From Centrapalus pauciflorus (lineage: Eukaryota; Streptophyta; Magnoliopsida; Asterales; Asteraceae), in contig JAANYP010002804.1 in the NCBI GenBank assembly GCA_020465985.1, forward strand, positions 124,001-188,000: DNA of 64,000 bases. Direction: 5' to 3'. A program made the position numbers and the translations under genes. Within the stretch, counting starts at the first letter, position 1. Each line of letters opens with the position of its first letter. Positions 1 through 10,784 of this stretch are shown one piece after another. Below the pieces are notes generated by a model. The model saw only the letters and a program-made list of their open reading frames with translations. It did no database searches and was not told the DNA's origin.

Positions 1-76
1 TAGAATTGCCTGTCATGTGCCTAGAGCATCCACTGTCCAGATGCCATCTTGTTCTATGAGGAGACCTGTGGTTGCC
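1..76 (-). CDS. pol: Element A pol start: protease active-site region (partial)
   Basis: The minus strand from position 76 leftward is open to the window edge and encodes WHLDSGCSRHMTG, the aspartic protease active site of Copia pol, with the catalytic Asp in DSG. The frame starts in phase with the base following a CAG at 79-77 that resembles a splice acceptor. It is shifted relative to the preceding gag frame. The piece is too short to judge whether the downstream pol is intact. Confidence 0.8.
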
Positions 77-110
77 CTGCACAAATAACAGCTTAGTTAG
101 TAGTGGAGTA
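77..110 (-). promoter_or_regulatory. Element A gag stop followed by splice-acceptor-like TTTGTGCAG
   Basis: On the minus strand the gag frame ends at TAA (95-93), embedded in CTAACTAAG, a good match to the plant branch-point consensus CTRAY. A T-rich stretch and TGTGCAG follow, ending at 77. The first base after the CAG opens the protease frame. The same arrangement occurs in elements E and G. Function as an acceptor is inferred. Confidence 0.4.
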
Positions 111-891
111 AATCCAAACCAAATTGGTTTTGGGTTGGCCTTGTACATTGACATAACTAAAAACTGTTTTTGACTTCTTATATTTGGTGAGATCTACTGA
201 TGGAGTCTTTGGAGAGTATTTAGTGATAATATGAGGTATCCAACTATTTTGATAATCTTTTCTTCTGACAGTCTCAGATGATTCACTAGCAGCTCCAGTT
301 TGATGCCCAGCAGCTTGAGCTGTGTTTGTAGTGCTAACAGTTTCAGTTTTTGCACTAACAGCATCAGATTTTGACTTAGCAGTCTGATCTTTTGCATTAG
401 CAGTTTGAGCAACAGATTTGTCCTTGACACACCATATTTGTTTAAAACTTGATTTAGGCTTTGCCAAAACTTGTTTTTGATGTGTGGACTGTAATTTTTT
501 TAACTTTTGAGAATCTGTGATCAACTGTTTTCTTTGGAGCTGCTGTGGAAGGTTTCACTTTTGAGTGCTTTGCCTGATTAGGATTTGATTTTGTGTGATG
601 CACAGTCTGTTTTGCAACAGCTGGTTTGTAAAAACAATCCTTGGCTAAGTGATTCTTCCTTCCACAGTGAAAGCATCTTTTGACAGTTTGAATTGGAACA
701 CCAGACTTTTCTATCAATTTCTGGTTCTTGTTTCTCTGGTTTCCTCTTACCTGCTGTTGTTTAGGAAACTTTTGAACACCATGCTTTTGGCATGTGCAGA
801 TAGAAACAGTTTTACCTCTTTTAGTTCCTTTTGATGAAGATGCAGTTACAGTTAGAATGTACAGAAACTTGTGGAGTAGCATTGCATACAC
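93..891 (-). pseudogene. gag: Element A gag C-terminal region (frameshifted)
   Basis: Downstream of the main gag block, two open stretches in different frames (891-454 and 524-93) continue the polyprotein. The first is Lys/Gln-rich and holds a second CCHC knuckle, CFHCGRKNHLAKDC, at 675-634. The second is Ser/Thr/Ala/Lys-rich with repeated AVSAKTETVS-like units and ends in a YVNVQGQPKT-type tail, the counterpart of the MAWVPRDN end of gag in element E. The frame changes near 825-840 and near 500 look like single-base indels. A second knuckle far from the first is unusual but is also seen in E and G. Confidence 0.75.
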
Positions 892-2719
892 TCATCTTCT
901 CTTTTCCTTTCTTACTGGGAACTTGGACCTCTCTGGATGCACTCTTTGTGTCACAGTCTCTATTTTGACTCTTATCTTCCTTTAATTCAGGACTGTTATC
1001 AAGGATAGGATCTACAATAGTCATAGACTCATCTAGTGGTTCATTGACAAGTCTATCAGCAACCTCACTCATTGGATGAATGTACTTGTTATTGTATGGA
1101 GGTGGAGTAGCTCTATATCCTATTCCTTCTTTGGGATTGACCTGAGATTTCACTCTATCTTTGAATTGAACTTCCATTAGGTGTTCTAGCTTTTGATTTG
1201 CTAACTTGAAGTTTCCTAGATCTATGTTAACAGATTCTAGCTTCTTATTAGCCTCAAACACCTTTTGTTCAGTCTCTTCTACCTTTTTATTTAGAGATTC
1301 TATTTTCTTATTTAGCTCCTTTTTCTCCCACTCATGATAGGTTCTATCATACCCCATTTGAATCTCATTGTCCTTATAATCATTTATCTGTTTTTCCAGA
1401 TCTTCTATGGCCTGCATGTATTCATATCTCCTTTCTTCCATCTTAGCTAGAGTTTTGCACATGCTCTCATTATGATCTCTGTACTTTTTAACCATATTTT
1501 TGCATGATTGAGAGCAGAGTTTAGAATTTACCTCAGATGGTAGTTCAGTGGAGGAGACATTTGATGTTTCTGCCATAAGTGCTTGATTTTGAAATTCTTC
1601 CTCTGTCTGATCACTCCAGTCAAACACATTGTCTTCTTGAGAGACAAGTGTTGTGGATGATGATGCTTGGATGGGTTGTGAAGTCCTTGATGGCTGTTGC
1701 CCTTGAGATCTACATTCTCTGGCAAAGTGACCAAGCTTATGGCATTTATAGCATTCCACTTTTGATTTATCAAAAGATGGTTTGCCTTCTGTCTTGGCTT
1801 GAAAGTTGGCCCTACCAGTTCTTTTCAGAAATCTTTTGGCTCTCATGGTCAGCATTGCATGTTGCCACTTTAAATCCATCTCTTCAAGATCATCTGGATG
1901 AATTTGTTCCAAGTCTTCAACATTTAGAGCAAATAATCCATCATTGGCAACAAAAGCCTCATAGTGAGTTTCAGCAGAATTGCCATCACCACCTGAAAAA
2001 GAATCACAGTTATTAGATTTTTCAGAAGACAGAAGAGCAGTGTTGTGATTATAAGAAAAGGATTTCTTTTTAGCATCAATCTCAGTCTCAAACACTCTTA
2101 AACTGTTATACAGATCATCCAATTCTATCTCATCAAGAGTGTCTTTTGTTCTCCATTGTGCAGCATAGACTGTCCATTCTTCTCCAAGAGATCTGAGAAA
2201 CTTTCTGTTGACTTCATCTTGATCCAGATTGACCTTTGCACTTTCCAGTTCACTTATCAGTTTGTTGAACCTGTCAAAGATTTGAGTGAGGTTTTCATTC
2301 TTGCCACCAGAAAAGTTTTCATACTGCTGTTTCAAGAGGTCCTTTTGATTTCTCTTGGTACTGGCATTACCAGCAAACCTCTTCTCTAAGGCATTCCAAA
2401 GAGAGTGAGCAGTATAAAACTTTTTGAACTGATGTTGATAAGCATTAGGAATGGCTATTTGTAATAGTGTGAGTGCTTTCACTTCATTCATTCTAGCCTT
2501 CCTTTCAAGTTCAGTTTTTGGAGGAGTTTTGACTGGTTTTCCCTCAGCATCAAGTTCTGGATCAACTACAGGAGGGAATTCAACAGCTTCCCATATGGCA
2601 TAATCAATGAATTGAATATGCTGTTGAATCCTGAGTTTCCACATCTCAAACTCAGTGGGCTTGAGCATAGGCACTTTGAGTCCTTGCCCAGATCCACTGC
2701 TGCTATTTTCAAATTCCAT
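821..2719 (-). CDS. gag: Element A gag, UBN2 domain plus CCHC knuckle
   Basis: This is a 632-residue Copia Gag, the capsid precursor that packages genomic RNA. Residues ~77-210 form the UBN2 (gag-polypeptide of LTR copia-type) fold, with a LWNALEKRF core. Residues 323-336 are the nucleic-acid-binding CCHC knuckle CYKCHKLGHFAREC. Residues ~405-530 are strongly heptad-like (Glu/Lys/Leu-rich), predicting a coiled coil. The ATG chosen is 64 bases inside the PBS, starts MEFENSSSGSGQG and is the only plausible start. The frame ends early at 821, where the sequence continues in another frame, so the C-terminus is disrupted. Confidence 0.88.
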   Translation of the reverse strand: MEFENSSSGSGQGLKVPMLKPTEFEMWKLRIQQHIQFIDYAIWEAVEFPPVVDPELDAEGKPVKTPPKTELERKARMNEVKALTLLQIAIPNAYQHQFKKFYTAHSLWNALEKRFAGNASTKRNQKDLLKQQYENFSGGKNENLTQIFDRFNKLISELESAKVNLDQDEVNRKFLRSLGEEWTVYAAQWRTKDTLDEIELDDLYNSLRVFETEIDAKKKSFSYNHNTALLSSEKSNNCDSFSGGDGNSAETHYEAFVANDGLFALNVEDLEQIHPDDLEEMDLKWQHAMLTMRAKRFLKRTGRANFQAKTEGKPSFDKSKVECYKCHKLGHFARECRSQGQQPSRTSQPIQASSSTTLVSQEDNVFDWSDQTEEEFQNQALMAETSNVSSTELPSEVNSKLCSQSCKNMVKKYRDHNESMCKTLAKMEERRYEYMQAIEDLEKQINDYKDNEIQMGYDRTYHEWEKKELNKKIESLNKKVEETEQKVFEANKKLESVNIDLGNFKLANQKLEHLMEVQFKDRVKSQVNPKEGIGYRATPPPYNNKYIHPMSEVADRLVNEPLDESMTIVDPILDNSPELKEDKSQNRDCDTKSASREVQVPSKKGKEKMSVCNATPQVSVHSNCNCIFIKRN

Positions 2720-2780
2720 TGTAAAAGATTAAAAATTTGAAAGAAAGTTTTCGACTTTGAAAAACAAAGAACGACCTGTG

Positions 2781-2792
2781 GCTCTGATACCA
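2781..2792 (-). promoter_or_regulatory. Element A primer-binding site (tRNA-Met)
   Basis: The minus strand reads TGGTATCAGAGC, the perfect plant initiator tRNA-Met complement used to prime minus-strand cDNA. It lies two bases inside the LTR edge and fixes the orientation of element A. Confidence 0.93.
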
Positions 2793-2794
2793 CT

Positions 2795-3461
2795 TGTCAG
2801 GATCTAAAAATGAATTACCAAGACTAACTGATTTGAATTTATCAGAGTATAAATCAATAATCTTGCTTTGAATCAAAGTTTAATCAAGAAGTTTGCGGAA
2901 TAACACTTAATTATTTTGACAAAAACTTTCAGAATCAATAATAAATAAACACACAGGAATTAATCAAGACTGTTTGTATTGCTGAATTCATCAATTACAA
3001 TCACCTCTAATCTGTTTGATTAGACGAAGAACACAAACTGTTCTTAGGGTTTTACAACCTTAGAGGCTTATGAAAACTTAATCAATAAAGCAATTACAGA
3101 CTCAAAATATGCAGAAACTCCTATACAATAGGACGACCTATTCTCTGTATTTATATTGCTTCTTGATATGTTTCCTTGACGAACTATGACTTCTCTGATA
3201 GTAGATATGCTGGAATCTTCATGTAGATATCGTTTCCTGAAAATCAGCACTTTCTGTTTATGAAACTGTTGAGCAGCTTGAATCTCTTGACAGCATGAAC
3301 TGAGCAGCTTGAGTAGTTTTGCTCTGGCAGCTTGAACTTTTACACTGGCAGCTCGAGTTTCTTCAACTAGCAGCATGAACTTTGGATTTACAAGTAAAAT
3401 CTACTAACAGTCTGAGAAGTCTAAACTAACAGCTTGAATGTACTTAAACTATTTCCCAACA
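2795..3461 (-). repeat. Element A 5' LTR (667 bp)
   Basis: On the minus strand it runs TGTTGGGAAATAG to CCTGACA, with canonical TG/CA ends and a PBS directly after it. A TATAAATA box (3155-3148, minus) lies mid-LTR and is the likely Pol II promoter. The upstream half carries about eight degenerate copies of AGCAGCTTGA/ctaacAGCnTGA (3263-3440), which may be a transcription-factor array. The partner LTR is off-window. Confidence 0.85.
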
Positions 3462-3749
3462 AATGGTATTATACTATGTATTTTTTTAATTAGAAAAATA
3501 TTGCCATTTGTTAATTTTTGTGGCATTCCGTTTAGATAATTCGATCCATTTTAGAATATATTTCAAATGTCTAAGTATTAAACTTGTTTTAAAAAGTGAC
3601 ACCGATAATAAAAAATTCTGGATCCGCCCCTGGCTCAAGGACAAAGTGATTATTGATGAGGGTCACGAGGTATTGTATCTGCGTAGCTAGCTACATGCGT
3701 GTATATATATATAAATATATATATGTATATACACACACACACACACACA

Positions 3750-3790
<41 letters not shown>

Positions 3791-3838
3791 TCATTTTAAT
3801 TAGTGTTTCATAGATATATGCCTTGATTCTTATTACAG
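3462..3838. other. Spacer with compound (AT)n/(AC)n microsatellite
   Basis: AT-rich DNA between element A and the exon-like stretch. At 3700-3786 a compound microsatellite runs (TA)n, then (AC)n at ~3730-3750, then (AT)n at ~3752-3786. The sequence GAG|GTATTG at 3668-3675 could be a 5' splice site facing the acceptor at 3838; the bases before it read LKDKVIIDEGHE in a compatible phase. Nothing else gene-like is visible. Confidence 0.5.
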
Positions 3839-4003
3839 GTACCACCACCAGATTCAGTACAAAAGGCAGCAGCTGGTGATGCACCAGAAGTAAAACAAAA
3901 GCGAAACAACCAAAAATCGATTTGTGTGACTAGCCATGATTTTCAAAGGCAAGCGAAGACCAGATTGAAGACTCAAAAGTCATTACATTACAGTCCTCTT
4001 TAA
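3839..4003 (+). CDS. Possible terminal exon of an unidentified gene (55 codons)
   Basis: The sequence TTGATTCTTATTACAG ending at 3838 is a good plant 3' splice site. The next 54 codons are open to TAA at 4001-4003, beginning VPPPDSVQKAAAGD and continuing Lys/Gln-rich. Base composition is richer in G+C than the flanks. I do not recognise the product. It could be the last exon of a host gene whose upstream part was separated by element A, a transposase exon belonging to the CACTA-like element that follows, or a chance open frame. Transcript evidence would settle it. Confidence 0.25.
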   Translation, partial: VPPPDSVQKAAAGDAPEVKQKRNNQKSICVTSHDFQRQAKTRLKTQKSLHYSPL

Positions 4004-4162
4004 TATTTGGTCGATGCAATTACTGTACATGTACATATTCCATTTTTTTGTAGTGTTATATAAATAAATATATCATATGGTCACACCTTGTGGCCACTGT
4101 TTGATTAAATATTTGGGTGACTAAATACAACATAAAATTTAAGTGGTCATTGGGTCAACAAT

Positions 4163-4743
4163 TATGGTCACACTTTTTAACACCTATGGCCACATTTGAC
4201 ATAATTTTATGTGACCAAAGCCCACACCAACACACTCGTTGTGTGACCAAATGGTCGCAATCAGCCACACACAAATAAAAATAAAGTGGCAATTGCCTGG
4301 ACAATAGTCACACAAAATACAAGTTTACCTAACTTAAAAGAGCATATGGTCACACTTTTTAACACCTACGACCACATTTGACATCATTTTATGTGACCAA
4401 AACCCACAACAACACACTCATTGTGTGACCAAATGGTTGCAATCAGCCACACACAAACAAAAATAAAGTGGCCATTGCATGGACAATAGTCACACAAAAT
4501 ACAAGTTTACCTCACTTAAAAGAGCATATGGTCACACTTTTTAACACCTACGACCACATTTGGCATCGTTTTATGTGACCAAAGCCCACAACAACACACT
4601 CGTTGTGTGACCAAATGGTTGCAATCAGCCACACACAAATAAAAATAAAGTGGCCATTGCATGGACAATAGTCACACAAAATACACTTTCACTTGATTTT
4701 AAAGAGCATATGGTCACACTTTTTAACACCTACGGCCACATTT
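4163..4743. repeat. ~182-bp tandem repeat, left block
   Basis: Copies of a unit beginning TGGTCACACTTTTTAACACC start near 4163, 4346, 4529 and 4711, a period of 182-183 bases. Each unit contains the near-palindromic GTTGTGTGACCAAATGGT and the conserved tail AGTCACACAAAATACA. The fourth unit is cut at 4743 by the solo LTR and resumes at 7256. Confidence 0.85.
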
Positions 4744-5958
4744 TGTAACAACCTAGCTTCAAACTGAACTTTAATTTCTGCATCTGGGTTAATAATGTAA
4801 TTTTATTACATTATTTGAGTTGTAATTTAATTAATTAATGAAAATATTTAATTAAATTATATAAATGTTATAAAGTATTTAAATGATTAAATTTAAAAGA
4901 GATGTAAAATATAAAAGTGGAAGTGGGTTAATTACACAAAATGATAAAATGAAGTATATAAACTCAATTAAGATCATTTTATCACTCATTTAACAAAATC
5001 ACTCTCTCTCTCTACTCTCTCTCTTAAACCTACGGTTACCTCACAAATTCATCAAGGTTGTTCATTAAATTGCAGTTAAGTGAAGAATTAAAGTCAAAGG
5101 AGTTACAACAATCATCAAATAATCAACAATCTACAAAGATTTGAGGTAATGTTCACTTATATTTTAGATTTTTATGATGTTTGGTTCGGTTTTGGGAGAA
5201 ACCGAAACCAAGAAATTAAAACATGGATTTTGATGTTGCATGTCTAAGATTTTATTAGATAATGATGAAATTAAGTAGTTTGAAGTAATAGAAACAAAGA
5301 TTAATTGTTAGATTGTTCAAATTAATTAATGATCGGAATTTTTGTTAATATTTTGTGTTCTTGACAAAAATGGTCATTTTGGATTATCTTGATCAATTTA
5401 TAATGTTAATGATAGGGAAATTAGTATAAAAACAACCTAAGTATGATAATATAACATATTATTAAGTTGCATGTTAATGAAAATGAATTTTGTGAATTTT
5501 CATGAAAAATCCGTATATAAATAAGTTAGAACATGAAGAACAATTTCTGGGAAATTATGATGATGAGGGATCCGAATTCGGTTGAACCCGAATTCGGATG
5601 AGATGTCCATTTCGGATGTAATAATAATTTCGGACCCTTCTTGAATTCGGATGACTATTTCGGACCTATGCTTCGGATTAGTCAATTCGGTCCCAAGCCC
5701 GAATTTATATCCATTTCGGATGGACCAAGATCCGGATTACCCAATTCGGTTGACATGATTTCGGTCCCAATTCGGATACTCACTTCGGATGGGCTCAATT
5801 CGGTCCAAATCCGGATGGTCCGAATCCGGAGGATCCGAATTCGGGTAATCCGAATCTAAATGCTTTATTTTGATATTTTAACATCATAAATAAATACTAT
5901 TTTATAAATACAAGAACCATGAATTTATGATTTTAATGATTAAAGATTTATAAAGCAT

Positions 5959-6000
<42 letters not shown>

Positions 6001-7255
6001 TTTGAGAATTCAAAGAAACAAAGAAAAGGAACTAACAAATATTGATGAGTTATCAGTAATCAGATCAGATAAAATAATGATTTATAAGCTAAAAACCAAT
6101 GATACGATACGATAATTATTCTGGACAGGTTCAGATAAATCTGAACAAAGAATTAGAGATTGAAAGATATTGAAAGTGGGTCACTGATTAGAAAAGAAAA
6201 GCCAGAGATCAGATAGATCAAGATTAAAGATAAATCCTGAGATAACTCAGGTGGTGGATTATAAATCTGCTTGATAAAGACTACAGAAACTGTGAGTTAT
6301 AGATATTCAGTTTTGCATGCTAGACTTCCGTTTGAGACATATTGTTGATGATAGATTATTTGACATTCATACATACTCAGCTGGATTGTGACATGTGCAC
6401 ACCATGGTTCGGTGATGCCCTGTGGATCATGATAGCTATTTGATTATCATTTTGCATGACATTGTACTTATAGTTCGTTTCAAATATTGATATGAAATTA
6501 TTGCTATCATGACCTTGATGACTTATGCTTTCATTATTACTCGCATCTTTGACATATTGATTCAGCTTAGTATGATTAGCCTTGTCGGTCTATCGTTCTA
6601 CACCATGCTACTTCGCCAGTTCTATTGAACTTGGTATAGACACTCCGATGTTCCCCCATGAAGCCCGCTGGTAGCTAGCCCAGCATAAGTGGATAGCTTC
6701 CACTAAAAGCGTGAGCGTGGGCTGAACATCATCCAATTCTATGAATTTTTATGTCTCAATCATGAGTGGTTGTAGCGGCAGTCCAGATATATCACGCTTT
6801 GACCCATGATCCGCTTGATTAATGCATGTAATCTGAAAATCTATATTCTCACTAAGCTTTGCTTACAGTTGCTATTTGACCTTTTTACAGGAAAAGATAA
6901 AGGAAAGTCACCTGCCGGACCTAGTTCTTAGGTCTTACAAGATCAAGATTGAAGTTCACTATAGACCACTACTCAACAAACCCTTCGGTACTGATTGGCA
7001 GATGATAATTGTGGTGGTCTGGGTAGACTTGATTTGATTGTATGATGACATGAATTAGATTAGTATGGTACCCTTTATAAGTTTAATTTGAATATTGTAA
7101 TCTGAACTAAAATTGTATTAAACTTATCCTAATGTTTGTACTTGTAATCTGAAATTCCGCAACTTAAATTACTCTATCTTAGTTATGATTGATATAGTGT
7201 TGCATGATGTGGGACCTAGACTCTGAGGACTGCCCTGTAAGGGGAGGTCTTCACA
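4744..7255. mobile_element. Element C: 2.5-kb solo LTR with CATTT target duplication
   Basis: The insert begins TGTAACAACC and ends GGTCTTCACA, with identical CATTT at 4739-4743 and 7256-7260. The host 182-bp repeat continues in register on both sides. There is no PBS, PPT or coding sequence, so it is a solo LTR left by LTR-LTR recombination. Its size and TGTAACA start suggest a Ty3/Gypsy family, but that is inference. It includes a GAATTCGG-type cluster (5568-5862) and an (AT)n microsatellite (5957-5998). Orientation is not certain. Confidence 0.8.
5568..5862. repeat. CCGAATTCGG/TTTCGGATG motif cluster inside the solo LTR
   Basis: About twenty degenerate copies of TTCGGAT, AATTCGGT and the palindrome CCGAATTCGG are packed into roughly 300 bases with irregular spacing. 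The surrounding LTR is AT-rich and lacks the motif. The array resembles the cluster at 62810-63420 in element I. Confidence 0.75.
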
Positions 7256-7600
7256 CATTTGGCATCATTTTATGTGACCAATGCCCACAACAGCACACTC
7301 GTTGTGTGACCAAATGGTTGCAATCAGCCACACACAAATAAAAATAAATTGGCCATTGCATGGACAATAGTCACACAAAATACACTTTCGCTTGATTTTA
7401 AAGAGCATATAGTCACACTTTTTAACACCTACGACAACATTTGGCATCATTTTATGTGACCAATGCCCACAACAACACACTCGTTGTGTGACCAAATGGT
7501 TGCAATCAGCCACACACAAATAAAAATAAAGTGGCCATTGCATGGACAATAGTCACACAAAATACACTTTCGCTTGATTTTAAAGGCATATGGTCAAACA
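7256..7600. repeat. ~182-bp tandem repeat, right block
   Basis: This is the continuation of the repeat cut by the solo LTR: the rest of unit four, then units beginning near 7411 and 7591. Removing the 2512-bp insert and one CATTT copy restores the 183-base spacing between 4711 and 7411. Open frames across this block are a by-product of the repeat and are not genes. Confidence 0.85.
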
Positions 7601-7775
7601 TTTTACGGTTTTTGTCACTCTTTGTAAATGGATACGGTCAATAACCATCTAATGTGACTGTATGCACCATTGGTCACGGGACCTTTAGTCACACACACAA
7701 TAAAAATACAAGTGTGACCGAATGGTTATCGTCACACATTTCTGGTGTGACCAAAGCCAGAATTTGTACCAGTGG

Positions 7776-7924
7776 CACTAAATTCATAACCCGATGACAC
7801 GTACATCGCAATCCCGACACGTATAAATCCACTAATCGGGAAATAACTGGGCTGACACAATATTATTAAAATAATAATCCACTAAAATAATTACACGTAT
7901 CGGGCTCAAAAGCAGGATGTTACA
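7776..7924. repeat. 3'-terminal fragment of a Gypsy LTR related to element D
   Basis: This stretch aligns with the last ~150 bases of the element D LTR (near 10590-10737). They share CCGATGACACG, AATCCCGACACG, ATCCACTAAAATAATTA and the terminal GGATGTTACA. No body of the element is attached, so it is a relic truncated at, or interrupted by, the CACTA-like element. Confidence 0.65.
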
Positions 7925-8873
7925 TTAATCTTATGTTATTATTAATGTTTTGTACTTATATAGTTATAACGTATATTCTGTCATTATTCTATAATTTATA
8001 CAAGTTGATAAAAATATAACGCTATTCTTATTTTACATAAAGAACATATTATCTTAAACATCAAACGAAAACTTTTAAAATTAGTCAAGGGTATATTGCG
8101 GTATTCGTTTCCAGTTTAGGGTTTGTGTTCGCTTTTTCCAAGCAAGGGTGATCAATAAATCGGTTTCATGTTTCTCAAGTCAACATTTCAAAAAATAATA
8201 ATGTAAGCTTTAATTATATACTTAATTGACGATAATATTGACAAGGGACATGCAACAAAAATAAAAATTTTGATTTTTTAGTAAAATATGAATGATAAAT
8301 TTTAAAATGGCCTATTTAATTTTTATATAATAATAAAGAAGAACCTCTAATGACACATGTCACTACATCAACTATTCAAAATTTTATTTTCCTTCCAATT
8401 TTTCTAAAATAACTTTTTCAGTTTACTCATTTAAATTGATTTTAAAAAACAAAATTAACTACTATGTAATTTTTACTAACAAAAGTCAATTCAATTTGAT
8501 TACTTTTGCATTTAATACCTAATTGACTAATTTTACATAAATTGATTTATTGTAATTTATTTGTTTGATATATACTTTAACCGTAGTCGTTAAACATGTT
8601 TTTGTATTCTAACTATTTATTTATAACAATTATAATATAACAAAATCATTTTTATATTTTCATAATTCTCATAATTTCTTTATTTCAGTTTAGTATCACT
8701 ACATTATTATTGTTTTTTATAATAATTTCTTAAATGCATATGTTATTAAAGATAATTATTTATTAAATAATACGGATGTAACATATCTATCTATTTTAAT
8801 TAATAACTTAATAGATATAGCATGTTGCTTTATTAGAATGTCATATGACATGCTCAGGTATTGATACATGTAA
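7925..8873. other. AT-rich spacer without recognisable genes
   Basis: Very AT-rich sequence with many short homopolymer and TA runs. I see no coding frame, RNA gene or repeat that I can support. It ends in the left target copy CTTAA (8874-8878) of element D and joins logically to 58586. Confidence 0.6.
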
Positions 8874-8878
8874 CTTAA

Positions 8879-10737
8879 TGTAACACCCCTCTCGATCCCA
8901 GAAATGGCACGTCAACACAATATCATAAGTGGCATTATCGCAAAGAGTCTATAACAAGCATGTCATAGGATAATGCGGATCACTGATCATTTAATACTTT
9001 ACACCAAAAAGGTTAAATATAATTTAGTACATTCGCAATCCCGGATTAACTAAACATAACATCCCATACTATCAGAAACACATACTGATACATTATCCCA
9101 AACCAGCTATTACATGCAGTTTTAGACATTACACAAAACAGATATGAAGTCTTTGAATCAATTTCGAATCTATCTCGCTGCTGCTGAGATCCCTTCTGAT
9201 TTCCTGAACATGATAGACTCGAATACGTGAGCTATAAAGCCCGAGAGCACGCGAGGGTTTGACACTGCACATAAGCACATAGCACATAGCATACAATATC
9301 CCTGTCCCTGCCCCTGTCCTGGTTGCCCAGCACGCATCTCAGGTATATAAGCAAAAGTCTGAGATCTGAACGTACACACAATCCCGATGGGGACCCTTCC
9401 CCGGCCGACACACCGCATACAACAATGGTCAGCAATACCCTGTTGCACGGAAGCTACCCGGCAACAAGCCGTGCCGTATATATACGCCCCAAGGACTGTT
9501 AGGGACAGTCAACCCGCGCGATCCCTTTCGCGACTCACCGTCCGTATGGAACTCATCACGGACCCCCGGAATTGATATTATATCTCATACATAACACATA
9601 TAAGGAAAGAATATACTTGAGGTTCACATCCCTGTCTCATATATACAACACGCACAATGATAGCAATACAACCAAAATCATAAAGACGACGCGCGTTTTG
9701 AAAACAACTCGAGTACTCACCTGACTGAGTTCCCGAACTCTGGCCTCCCTGATCAAACCCGGCTCGCTGTCCGCTAGTCCCTGTAACACACGGAGATCCC
9801 AATAGTTCAACACAATCCCGAGTAGCAATTATCACACAATCACAATGACCCGAATTCGACCCGGACCCGACAAACCCCACGGAACCCGAAACCCAACCGA
9901 GACCCGACCCGACATCCCAATCGAATCCCAAAACCCGAAAAAACTCAACGAAACCCCGAACTCAGCCCAAAAGCCCTTACAAAACCCGATTCGACAACCT
10001 GAACAGAACCTGACATAATATCGACCCGAACCTCTCCATGAGAGCTAAACCGAATTTCTTCCGTTGGTCCCTGGTTGGGCCGCTAGACCCCTGCAGGTCG
10101 CGCCACGACCTCGAAGCTCAACTCATCCCTGACCTGCGATTTTCATGGCTGTCCAGGAGTGTTAACTCCTCCAATTCGATTTCAGCTCCCAAATAACTCA
10201 TATCAACATTATATAACACCCTCTTATACACTTTTGGGCTGATTATCCATATATAACAATAAATAACTCAATTTTCTAGACAAAAGCAAGGATTCATACC
10301 TCTTGAGACCAAGAACTTCAAAGAGGTGAATATGATGAAGCTAAATCCTAGATTTCACACCCCAAGTGGGAGCTTAAACTTGGTTTCTTGCTGGAGCCTT
10401 TCACACAAACACACACATACACCCTAGGGTTTATCTCAAGATGGATAAAGGAGAAAGAAGAGGAAACACATATATACGTCTTCTATTTAAGCCGGTCCCG
10501 AACCCATTAAACCGAACCCGATATCACTTTTTCAATATTTATACCTATTTAACCCATTTAATTCCGTGATCCCAAAAACATAATCCATCCGCTAAAACTA
10601 TTATCCGATGACACGCAAGCCCAATCCCGACACGTCTTAATCCACGAAACGGGATATAATTGGACCAACCCAATATTACTTAACTAATTATCCACTAAAA
10701 TAATTATACATACCGGGTCCAAAGGACGGATGTTACA
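8879..10737 (-). repeat. Element D 3' LTR (1859 bp)
   Basis: On the plus strand it reads TGTAACACCCC to GGACGGATGTTACA. It lies downstream of the integrase C-terminus on the minus strand, so it is the 3' LTR. It is paired with 56996-58580 and abuts the left CTTAA target copy. Open frames inside it (for example 9170-9448) have no counterpart in the other LTR and are not genes. Confidence 0.9.
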
Positions 10738-10784
10738 AATCCTCCCCTCTTAAAGAGATTCTGTCCCGGAATCTAACTCGAGCT

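Larger units (their letters stand above)
1..3461 (-). mobile_element. Element A: 5' part of a Ty1/Copia retrotransposon, cut by the window edge
   Basis: Read on the minus strand, this interval holds a 5' LTR (2795-3461), a tRNA-Met primer site, a UBN2-type gag and the first codons of the aspartic protease. The rest of pol and the 3' LTR lie beyond the left edge, so no target duplication can be tested. The candidate right-hand target bases are AATGG at 3462-3466. Gag is broken by two frame changes, so this copy is degenerate. The order LTR-PBS-gag-protease is seen directly. Assignment to Copia rests on the UBN2 gag, the CCHC knuckle and the DSGCSRHMTG protease signature. Confidence 0.9.
4079..7774. 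mobile_element. Element B: CACTA-like DNA transposon, non-autonomous, interrupted
   Basis: The right end, read inward on the minus strand from 7774, is CACTGGTACAAATTCTGGC, a CACTA-type terminus, followed by dense TGGTCACAC/GTGTGACCA motifs in both orientations, as in En/Spm subterminal regions. No matching left terminus is visible near 4050-4090, so the left end is truncated or diverged and its coordinate is approximate. Without the inserted solo LTR the element is about 1.2 kb and codes for nothing recognisable. A 3-bp target duplication could not be confirmed. Confidence 0.5.

Noticed and set aside
3626..3672. Helicase DEGH motif (VIIDEGHE)
   Set aside because: A single short match without neighbouring helicase motifs; more likely chance.
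3687..3884. Minus-strand open frame through the microsatellite
   Set aside because: Its residues are an artefact of (AT)n/(AC)n; no conserved sequence.
4035..4056. TTTTTTTGTAGTG as a CACTA terminus
   Set aside because: It faces the wrong way and does not match the CACTGGTACAAA end at 7774.
7265..7549. 94-codon minus-strand frame in the tandem repeat
   Set aside because: It repeats with the 182-bp unit and has no start context or homologue.
9170..9931. Open frames within the element D 3' LTR
   Set aside because: Not kept in the paired LTR at 56996-58580; LTR sequence only.
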